From NCBI GenBank assembly GCA_035606335.1, contig DATNFP010000198.1, positions 1 to 14,044 on the forward strand: a stretch of DNA of 14,044 nt, written 5' to 3'. The stretch is from DATNFP01 sp035606335. Its GTDB lineage: Bacteria; Bacteroidota; Bacteroidia; Chitinophagales; Chitinophagaceae. Each line of letters opens with the position of its first letter. The stretch's first letter is position 1. Under the pieces are notes generated by a model that was given only the letters and a program-made list of their open reading frames with translations, was not told the DNA's origin and made no database searches. The position numbers and the translations under genes were made by a program. This document shows, piece after piece, positions 7,963 to 14,044 of the stretch.

Positions 7963-8718
7963 ATGCAATACACATTAAAGAAAAGTTTAGGGCAGCATTT
8001 CCTTCACGATGAGAACATAAGTAAAAAGATTGTATTGCAACTAAAGCATACGCATGAAATGCAATTGCTTGAGATAGGCCCCGGTGGTGGAGCGCTTACT
8101 AAATATCTGGCCGAATGGAAAGATATTAATTATAAAGCGGTTGAAATAGATGAGGAAAAAATTAAATACCTCCTCAAAACATATCCTTATCTTGAAGGGA
8201 AAATAATACATAAAGATATCCTGAAAGCGGAAGTGCCTTTTGAAAGCAATTTTAGTGTGATTGGCAATTTCCCGTATAATATTTCATCTCCTATTTTGTT
8301 TAAAGTGCTTGAATGGGAACCTCAGGTGGATGAAGTAATTGGTATGTTCCAGAAAGAAGTGGCACAAAGAATAGCAGAAAGGCCGGGCTCTAAATTATAT
8401 GGCATTCTTAGTGTATTAATGCAGGCATTTTTTAAAGTAGAATATCTTTTTGATGTTCATGAAAATTGTTTTATACCACCACCAAAAGTAAAAAGCGGAG
8501 TGATAAGGTTTACCAATCTGCACAACCCTCACGATATAACTAATAAAAAGAAATTTATCAATCTGGTAAAAGCTGCTTTCAATCAACGAAGAAAAACCTT
8601 GCGCAATGCATTAAAAAGCACTTTACCTGCCGATTTACTTGCAGAACCAATCATGGATAAAAGAGCGGAACAGCTATCGGTTACAGATTTCGTAGGTATA
8701 TATAACAAATATAAATAA
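7963..8718 (+). CDS. rsmA: 16S rRNA (adenine1518-N6/adenine1519-N6)-dimethyltransferase
   Basis: RsmA (KsgA) uses S-adenosylmethionine to dimethylate two adjacent adenines in the helix-45 loop of 16S rRNA, late in 30S subunit assembly. Visible motifs are the N-terminal KKSLGQHFLHDENI (6-19), the SAM-binding EIGPGGGALT (37-46), the acidic ribose-contact strand VEIDEEK (60-66), catalytic NFPYNIS (102-108, with Phe where E. coli has Leu), PPPKVKSGVIRF (172-183) and the C-terminal FNQRRKTLRNAL (206-217). At 251 residues it is slightly shorter than the E. coli enzyme but complete. Its stop codon overlaps the next gene's ATG by one base. It is divergent from the aminopeptidase-pdxA unit across a 150-bp region that carries both promoters. 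Confidence 0.97.
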   Translation: MQYTLKKSLGQHFLHDENISKKIVLQLKHTHEMQLLEIGPGGGALTKYLAEWKDINYKAVEIDEEKIKYLLKTYPYLEGKIIHKDILKAEVPFESNFSVIGNFPYNISSPILFKVLEWEPQVDEVIGMFQKEVAQRIAERPGSKLYGILSVLMQAFFKVEYLFDVHENCFIPPPKVKSGVIRFTNLHNPHDITNKKKFINLVKAAFNQRRKTLRNALKSTLPADLLAEPIMDKRAEQLSVTDFVGIYNKYK

Positions 8719-9668
8719 TGCAAAAAAAAGATTTAGGAAAGGTTTTAATAGCAGCGTCTGTACATAGAATTTTAACTGAGGGCCTTGCAGACGCAGGATA
8801 CGAATGCATTATAGAAGAAAAGATCACCCAGCAGAAAGCATTTGACCTGATAAGAGATTGTGTCGCGGTAGTCACATCTACCAGGTTACAATTAGATAAA
8901 AGGTTAATAGATGCCGCTTCGGAACTGCGCTGGATAGGCCGAATGGGTTCCGGAATGGAAGTGATAGATGTATCTTATGCAGAAAATAAAGGAATAACTT
9001 GTTTCAGTAGCCCTGAAGGTAACAGTAATGCGGTAGCAGAGCACGCCTTAGGGATGTTGTTAGGTGTTACCAAGCATATTGCCTGGAGCAACCTTGAAGT
9101 AAAGCAAGGCTTATGGCTACGGGATCAAAACAGAGGTATGGAGCTTGAAGGAAAAACAATAGGTATAATAGGATTTGGGCATACAGGCAGAGCTTTTGCA
9201 AGAAAATTACAGGGTTTTGATATGAAGATCATGGTCTTTGATAAATACTGTCAAGACGATATTCCATCTCAATTTATTAATTGCGGGGATCTTACCCCCA
9301 TTTTTGAACAGGCTGATATAATAAGTTTTCACGTTCCAATGCAGGAAGATACTATACATTACCTGAATGAGAATTTTATTACAAAAATGACCAAAGGTTT
9401 CATTGTGATTAATACGTCTAGAGGAATAGTGGTTGATACAAAGGCACTTTGGGAAGGATTAGAAAGTGGTAAAATCAAAGGAGCTTGTTTAGATGTGTTA
9501 GAAGAAGAACCTATTGAAAAAATGAGTGGAGATATGAGGCAATTACTAAGGCAGATTTCAGATTTACCGAATGTAATAATAACACCACATATTGCAGGCT
9601 ATAGTGTTGAGGCTCTGTATAAAATGAGTAAAATCCTTTTATATAAAATTTTAACGCTTAAGAAATAA
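8718..9668 (+). CDS. NAD-binding D-2-hydroxyacid dehydrogenase (phosphoglycerate-dehydrogenase-like)
   Basis: This is a cytoplasmic NAD(P)-dependent oxidoreductase of the D-isomer-specific 2-hydroxyacid dehydrogenase family, interconverting a 2-hydroxyacid and a 2-oxoacid. The Rossmann motif GFGHTG is at 152-157, with acidic D175 after the second strand, which favours NAD over NADP. Catalytic residues are R235 in NTSRGIVVD, E264 in DVLEEEP and H291 in TPHIAG. The 316-residue length fits a two-domain enzyme without the C-terminal ACT domain of long SerA or the dimerisation domain of PdxB. The start overlaps the rsmA stop by one base (TAATG), so translation is probably coupled. The substrate is not determined by sequence; 3-phosphoglycerate-type acids are the first guess, and a PdxB-like role is conceivable because pdxA is nearby. 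Confidence 0.92.
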   Translation: MQKKDLGKVLIAASVHRILTEGLADAGYECIIEEKITQQKAFDLIRDCVAVVTSTRLQLDKRLIDAASELRWIGRMGSGMEVIDVSYAENKGITCFSSPEGNSNAVAEHALGMLLGVTKHIAWSNLEVKQGLWLRDQNRGMELEGKTIGIIGFGHTGRAFARKLQGFDMKIMVFDKYCQDDIPSQFINCGDLTPIFEQADIISFHVPMQEDTIHYLNENFITKMTKGFIVINTSRGIVVDTKALWEGLESGKIKGACLDVLEEEPIEKMSGDMRQLLRQISDLPNVIITPHIAGYSVEALYKMSKILLYKILTLKK

Positions 9669-9730
9669 AAAAAGATTACGTTTTTTTTTGAAAAATAAAA
9701 GTTAAGGTGAAGATTTTTAACAGAATATTT

Positions 9731-9738
9731 TATCTTTA
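9731..9738 (+). promoter_or_regulatory. Possible -7 promoter box for the TonB-dependent receptor
   Basis: TATCTTTA matches TAnnTTTG at all but the last base and lies 35 bp before the chosen receptor ATG. I see no TTG at the expected -33 distance, so this is weak. The rest of the roughly 100-bp gap (9669-9773) is very A/T-rich, with a nine-T run near 9681-9689 and no clear hairpin. Confidence 0.25.
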
Positions 9739-9773
9739 CCCCTCATTTGGTTAATAAATTTTTAATGCAGGAT

Positions 9774-12700
9774 ATGACACGTAATTTACGTTATCTATTT
9801 CTATTGTTGTTTATCGGCCTCACTGGCGCTTCTTATGGTCAGGCTGCACCTGGAGAAATTGATGGTAAGGTGATAGACGAAAAGGGCCAAACAGTAATTG
9901 GCGCCGTTGTAACAGTAAGCACCGGAGGTATCACCAAGACTGGTGCCCAAACGGATTTCGACGGTAACTATATAATCAAACCTCTGGAACCGGGCCGTTA
10001 TGATGTTACCGTTAAAGGGTTGAACTATAAAGAAACTACGATTACAGACGTAATTGTAAGTGCCGATAAAACAACCGCCCTAAATTTTACACTTCAAACC
10101 AACACAACAACGTTAACAGAACACGTCGTTACTGCTTATAAAGTACCTCTTGTAGACAAATATAATCCGGGTGGTCAGCAAATAATTACCTCAGACCAAA
10201 TTGAAAAACTACCAACACGTCAAACCAATGATGTAATAGCCACAGCACCGGGTGTTTATCAGTCTAAAAGTGGTGGAAGTATTAGCATAGAAGGCGGACG
10301 TTCGGATGGTAATAACTATATTGTAGATGGTGTATTAACACTTGCTGGTCGCGGTGTCAATCTGCCTCAGAACTCAGTTGACCAAATAGAGGTGAATACA
10401 TCTGGTTTGTCTGCTAAATATGGAGATGTAATGGGTGGTGTGCCAGTTATCACTACGAAAGGAGCTGCTCCGATACTTACAGGTGATGTTTTGTTGCAAA
10501 CATCTGTAGACGGATATAATAATAATCTCGTTTCTTTCTTTATATCAGGCCCTTTATATCGTAAAAAGTTATCTGACGGTAGTAAAAAAAATATAATCGG
10601 TTTCAATTTAGGAGCTGACTTTTATGACAATCGTGATCCCAACCCGTCTTATATTGGTTATTATACTGTCAAGCCCGGTGAATTGCAAAATTTACAAAAT
10701 AATCCTCTGCACTTAACAAGTGATGCTTCTGGTAATCAGGTATTCAGATATTCATCTGAATACGTACTTGACAGTGACCTTGTACATAAAAAGACCTACC
10801 CCAATACTCAAGTTCTGGAAGGACGTTTAACTGGTAAATTGGATTTTGAACTGGGAAATAATCTTAACCTGGTAGCAGGAGGAAACTTTAATTATACAAA
10901 AACCCAGGACGGTGGTTATACTTTAGATTTATTTGATCAAAATGCGACACCTGTAACTAAAAATTATACAGGTCGTGGGTATGTACGCTTCTCACAGAAA
11001 TTTGGTAAGTCTACAGGTGCAGGGGAAGCTCCTAAGTCAGGTAATATATCTAATGTCTACTATCAGTTGCAAGGTGATTATCAATTGGACTACACTGGTA
11101 CGTACGATCCCAGGTTTAACCATAATATATTTGACTATGGCTATGTTGGCAAATTTAATGAACAGTATTCATCCTTTTATAACCCTTTTACCGGCGTGGA
11201 TTCAGTTACCGGCATCCGGGGTGTTACCTATCAAGGCCCGGGTGTTACTTCCGTAACTTTCCAGCCATCTAATCTAAATCCTATATTGGCCAATTATACA
11301 CAGGAATATTACAATCAGTCAAGCCTTCCGATTACCAGCACTAACCAGATACGCTCAAACTTGGGATTATTAAATGGCGATTTCCCTAATTTCACATATG
11401 GTTATTTTCCTAATGTCGGGAACGGTGTAAATGGCTACTCTTTCGCTCAGGATGCACAATATTCGTTTAGCGCAGATGCCTCTTTTGATCTTCAAATTGG
11501 TAAGAACAGACATTCAATAGAATTTGGCTTGTATTATCAACAACAGGTAGAAAGAGGTTATTCAGTTGCTCAAGGGGTTTCGAATACTTATTCTTTATGG
11601 GAATTAATGCGCCAATTAACAAATTCTCATATTGCGATAGATAAAAATAACCCAGTTTTTGTAGTAGGTGGCAAACGTTATTCTTTGGCTCAAGTTAAGA
11701 GCGGCTTAGTTAATCCAGGTCCCGCTGATACTATTCTATATAATCTTGCTGCTAACACTGCTGCGCAGAGTACATTTGATAAAAATTTAAGAACTAAGCT
11801 TGGATTGAACCCTAATGGAACGGATCTAATAAATGTAGATGCGTACGATCCTAATGAGTTTTCTCTTAGTATGTTTAGTCCGGATGAATTATTAAACAGT
11901 GGTACTTCCTTTGTAAGCTATTACGGGTATACTTATACCGGAGGTCCACAAACAGGGCAAGTAAATTTCTCTGACTTCTTTAACCAAAAAAGTGCTAATG
12001 GCAACTATACAAGAGCTATAGCTCCATTTTCTCCAAACTATACTGCAGGATATATATTGGATAAATTTCAATTTAAAGATATTAATTTCAACATTGGTTT
12101 GCGTGTAGATAGATTTACAGATAATGAACAAGTGTTGGACGATCCTTATTCTTTATATCCTGAGAAGACTGTAGCAGGAGTGTCAGGTGCGCAAAACACT
12201 ATCAATGGTGGTAAACATCCGGCTAACATAGGGGGTAATTATGTAGTTTATGTAGATGATAATACCTCATCGTCTCCTAATATAATCGGATACCGCAACG
12301 GTGATAACTGGTATGATCCTACAGGTAAATTAATACAGGACCCTTCTGTATTAAAAACTTATAGTGGTGGCCGTGATCCTCAGCCATATTTGCAAAATCA
12401 TAATCAAAAAATTACTGATTCTTCTTTTGACCCTAATGGATCATTCAGAAACTATACACCACAGGTAAATTTGATGCCGCGCTTACAGTTTTCTTTCCCG
12501 ATCTCTGATGTGGCTCTGTTATATGGGCATTACGATGTATACGTTCAACGTCCAACTACAGGCGTTATAACTTCGCCTACCCAATACTATTTCATGCAGC
12601 AAAATGCTCAATTTATAATTAATAACCCTGATTTAAGGCCTCAGAGAACATTTGACTATGAAGTAGGATTCCAGCAAAAACTTACTGATCAAAGTTCTAT

Positions 12701-13562
12701 TACAATATCTCTGTTTTATAAGGAACGTAAAGACATGATCCAGGTACGTCCTTATTTATATGCATGGCCTATTACATATTATACGTTTGGCAATCGTGAC
12801 TTCTCTACAACAAAAGGGATGACTTTGAAATATGATCTTCGCAGAATAGGTCATTTGCGTATGAACTTATCATATACTCTACAATTTGCTGATGGTACTG
12901 GTTCTGATGCCGTTTCTACCAACAACGGATCTGCCAACCAAATATCTCCATATGGCTTATTACAGAACTTGATTTCATCTGGGTTACCTAACCTGCGGTA
13001 TAGCACTTTTTTAAATATTGATAGCCGCCATGATATAGTAGCTAATCTTGACTATCGTTATGATGAAGGAGAAGGTCCTGTTGTAGGAGGTAATCATATT
13101 CTGCAAAATGCCGGTGCTAATCTTATTTTTAGCACACGCAGCGGGGAGCCATATACACGATTGATTGACCCAGTAAGTAATCAGATCGACGGGTCAGTAA
13201 ATGGTTCTCGTTATCCCTGGCACTACAATGTAAATCTTAGGATAGATAAAGAATTATCACTATCTACCGGGAAGATGAAAAAACGTATGGCTGAAACAGG
13301 TGTGAAGCCTAAAAGACAATTATCATTAGACGTATTTGCTTATGCTCAAAACCTTTTAAATACAAAAGATATTCTTTTCGTATACGGTTATACAGGTCGT
13401 CCTAATGACGATGGTTATTTGGCATCACCATTTGGCCAGGCCGCTATACCGCAGCAGACTAACCCGGCATCGTATGCATTAATATATCAATTATATCACA
13501 ATAGCCCTGGCAATTATAACTTACCAAGGCAAATAAATTTAGGTGTTCAATTTAATTTCTAA
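9774..13562 (+). CDS. Oar-like TonB-dependent outer-membrane receptor with carboxypeptidase-regulatory-like N-domain
   Basis: This is a 22-strand-type outer-membrane transporter driven by TonB and the proton-motive force. Starting at ATG 9774 it has 1262 residues: a signal peptide (MTRNLRYLFLLLF..., cleavage near SYG/QA, residue 22), a carboxypeptidase-regulatory-like beta-sandwich (~29-107), a TonB-box-like EHVVTAYK (116-123) and a plug domain (~128-230). The plug contains GGRSDGNNYIVDGV, the SAKYGDVMGG stretch and ITTKG. The large barrel ends in the expected terminal Phe (LGVQFNF). The AKYGD...GG/ITTKG plug and following SGPL segment resemble Bacteroidota Oar-like receptors more than SusC, and no SusD lipoprotein gene follows. 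ATG 9765 (adding MQD) is an alternative start; 9774 gives the cleaner signal peptide. The ligand is unknown. The next gene, 23 bp on, encodes a secreted protein, suggesting a paired function. Confidence 0.92.
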   Translation: MTRNLRYLFLLLFIGLTGASYGQAAPGEIDGKVIDEKGQTVIGAVVTVSTGGITKTGAQTDFDGNYIIKPLEPGRYDVTVKGLNYKETTITDVIVSADKTTALNFTLQTNTTTLTEHVVTAYKVPLVDKYNPGGQQIITSDQIEKLPTRQTNDVIATAPGVYQSKSGGSISIEGGRSDGNNYIVDGVLTLAGRGVNLPQNSVDQIEVNTSGLSAKYGDVMGGVPVITTKGAAPILTGDVLLQTSVDGYNNNLVSFFISGPLYRKKLSDGSKKNIIGFNLGADFYDNRDPNPSYIGYYTVKPGELQNLQNNPLHLTSDASGNQVFRYSSEYVLDSDLVHKKTYPNTQVLEGRLTGKLDFELGNNLNLVAGGNFNYTKTQDGGYTLDLFDQNATPVTKNYTGRGYVRFSQKFGKSTGAGEAPKSGNISNVYYQLQGDYQLDYTGTYDPRFNHNIFDYGYVGKFNEQYSSFYNPFTGVDSVTGIRGVTYQGPGVTSVTFQPSNLNPILANYTQEYYNQSSLPITSTNQIRSNLGLLNGDFPNFTYGYFPNVGNGVNGYSFAQDAQYSFSADASFDLQIGKNRHSIEFGLYYQQQVERGYSVAQGVSNTYSLWELMRQLTNSHIAIDKNNPVFVVGGKRYSLAQVKSGLVNPGPADTILYNLAANTAAQSTFDKNLRTKLGLNPNGTDLINVDAYDPNEFSLSMFSPDELLNSGTSFVSYYGYTYTGGPQTGQVNFSDFFNQKSANGNYTRAIAPFSPNYTAGYILDKFQFKDINFNIGLRVDRFTDNEQVLDDPYSLYPEKTVAGVSGAQNTINGGKHPANIGGNYVVYVDDNTSSSPNIIGYRNGDNWYDPTGKLIQDPSVLKTYSGGRDPQPYLQNHNQKITDSSFDPNGSFRNYTPQVNLMPRLQFSFPISDVALLYGHYDVYVQRPTTGVITSPTQYYFMQQNAQFIINNPDLRPQRTFDYEVGFQQKLTDQSSITISLFYKERKDMIQVRPYLYAWPITYYTFGNRDFSTTKGMTLKYDLRRIGHLRMNLSYTLQFADGTGSDAVSTNNGSANQISPYGLLQNLISSGLPNLRYSTFLNIDSRHDIVANLDYRYDEGEGPVVGGNHILQNAGANLIFSTRSGEPYTRLIDPVSNQIDGSVNGSRYPWHYNVNLRIDKELSLSTGKMKKRMAETGVKPKRQLSLDVFAYAQNLLNTKDILFVYGYTGRPNDDGYLASPFGQAAIPQQTNPASYALIYQLYHNSPGNYNLPRQINLGVQFNF

Positions 13563-13570
13563 TAAGTAAT

Positions 13571-13587
13571 ATAACTTAACAAGTTAT
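13571..13587 (+). promoter_or_regulatory. Small inverted repeat overlapping the downstream start codon
   Basis: ATAACTT and AAGTTAT form a 7-bp stem with a 3-base loop in the 23-bp gap between the receptor and the next gene. The right arm includes the first two bases of the ATG at 13586. With a single G-C pair the stem is weak, so any role in tuning translation of the second gene is speculative. Confidence 0.25.
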
Positions 13588-14044
13588 GATATTCAAGATT
13601 AACAAAGGGCTTGCAATTATATTAGGGTGTGCTGGAATGATTGGTGCGACATTGCATGCTCATGCACTTCCTAACGTTCAGAATACGCATCGGACGGGTA
13701 CAAGCCCATTATTGCGTACTGCCGCCGGTTGTTTACCAGCTACAACGGCTCAAGACCTGGCTATAAATAACGTCCGTGCACGATTAATGACAGGTGGTGA
13801 TATGTGGTGGAACATCGGTACTGCGAGCGCATCTTATGTGGTACCTGCAAATGGTAATGCCAGTTCTGAATTTGCCAGCTCCTGTTGGATTGGTGGATTT
13901 GATAAGCAAGGACAGCTAAAGGTAGCAGCCCAGACTTATCGTCAGGACGGTAATGATTATTGGCCCGGTGCGCTGGATGCAAATGGGACTATTACCAAAA
14001 ATGAGTGCTCTAACTGGGATAAAATCTGGGTAGTAAATAAATCT
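13586..14044 (+). CDS. N-terminal part of a secreted protein, probable T9SS substrate (3'-truncated by window edge)
   Basis: The frame is open from the ATG at 13586 to the last base, giving 153 visible codons. Residues 1-27 form a signal peptide: MIFKINK, a hydrophobic core to about 22, then HAHA before LP, fitting signal peptidase I. The mature part contains NNVRARLMTGGDMWW (61-75), SSCWIGGFDKQGQLKVAAQTYRQ (98-120), NDYWPGALD (123-131) and CSNWDKIW (141-148). I recognise this tryptophan-rich pattern from memory as the N-terminal region of large Bacteroidota surface proteins that end in T9SS or gliding-motility-associated C-terminal domains. The sorting domain itself would lie outside the window, so that part is inference. 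It lies 23 bp after the TonB-dependent receptor, very likely in the same operon. The exact function is unknown. Confidence 0.8.
   Translation, partial: MIFKINKGLAIILGCAGMIGATLHAHALPNVQNTHRTGTSPLLRTAAGCLPATTAQDLAINNVRARLMTGGDMWWNIGTASASYVVPANGNASSEFASSCWIGGFDKQGQLKVAAQTYRQDGNDYWPGALDANGTITKNECSNWDKIWVVNKS

Noticed and set aside
9664..9692. Terminator after the dehydrogenase gene (A-run then T-run)
   Set aside because: The pairing would be A-T only around a short spacer, with no GC stem; too weak to call.
9747..9764. TTG start six codons ahead of the receptor's first ATG
   Set aside because: ATG codons at 9765 and 9774 give a normal signal peptide; the TTG adds residues ahead of it without an initiation context.
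9774..13562. Calling the receptor SusC/RagA
   Set aside because: The plug motifs look Oar-like and no SusD partner follows, so the narrower name is not supported.
13625..13633. Possible lipobox (ILGC) in the signal peptide of the last gene
   Set aside because: The Cys is at residue 15 in the middle of the hydrophobic core and is followed by more hydrophobic residues and a good signal peptidase I site (HAHA/LP), so a lipoprotein is unlikely.
1..14044. CRISPR array, insertion sequence, tRNA or rRNA
   Set aside because: No regularly spaced direct repeats, transposase motifs, terminal inverted repeats or RNA-gene-like stretches were seen by eye; nearly all of the window is taken by the ten genes.

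Overview
The window is AT-rich and densely coded, with ten protein genes (the first and last cut by the window edges) and no RNA gene, insertion sequence, CRISPR array or prophage that I can see. The organism is most likely a member of the Bacteroidota, perhaps Chitinophagaceae-like. Supporting signs are the A/T-rich leaders without clear Shine-Dalgarno sites, TAnnTTTG-type -7 promoter boxes close to start codons, a TonB-dependent receptor with an N-terminal carboxypeptidase-regulatory-like domain, and next to it the start of a secreted protein of a type I associate with type IX secretion (T9SS) substrates. The phylum call is an inference from style and gene families, not from a marker search.

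Layout. Bases 1-2331 (+) hold a large MscS-superfamily mechanosensitive channel that runs in from the left edge. A hotdog acyl-CoA thioesterase follows 22 bp later (2354-2908, +). Four genes then run on the minus strand, in transcription order: leucyl aminopeptidase (7812-6379), pdxA (6359-5271), an intrinsic terminator (5199-5225), a FAD oxidoreductase with a C-terminal Rieske domain (5163-3634), and a secreted DNA/RNA non-specific nuclease (3564-2914). The nuclease converges on the thioesterase with a 5-bp gap. A 150-bp divergent promoter region (7813-7962) separates this block from rsmA (7963-8718, +), which overlaps a D-2-hydroxyacid dehydrogenase by one base (8718-9668, +). After a roughly 100-bp intergenic stretch comes a 1262-residue Oar-like TonB-dependent receptor (9774-13562, +). 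It is followed 23 bp later by the first 153 codons of a secreted protein (13586 to the window end).

Most of the window is housekeeping: PLP synthesis (pdxA), peptide turnover (aminopeptidase), ribosome maturation (rsmA), osmotic protection (the MscS channel) and acyl-CoA hydrolysis. pdxA and rsmA are also neighbours in the E. coli surA-pdxA-rsmA operon. Here they are divergent and separated by the aminopeptidase gene. The most interesting part is the right end. An outer-membrane receptor with no SusD-type lipoprotein after it is paired with a large, probably cell-surface protein. That makes it a candidate dedicated receptor/transporter plus surface-protein unit. The rest of the second gene lies outside the window, so this remains a hypothesis.
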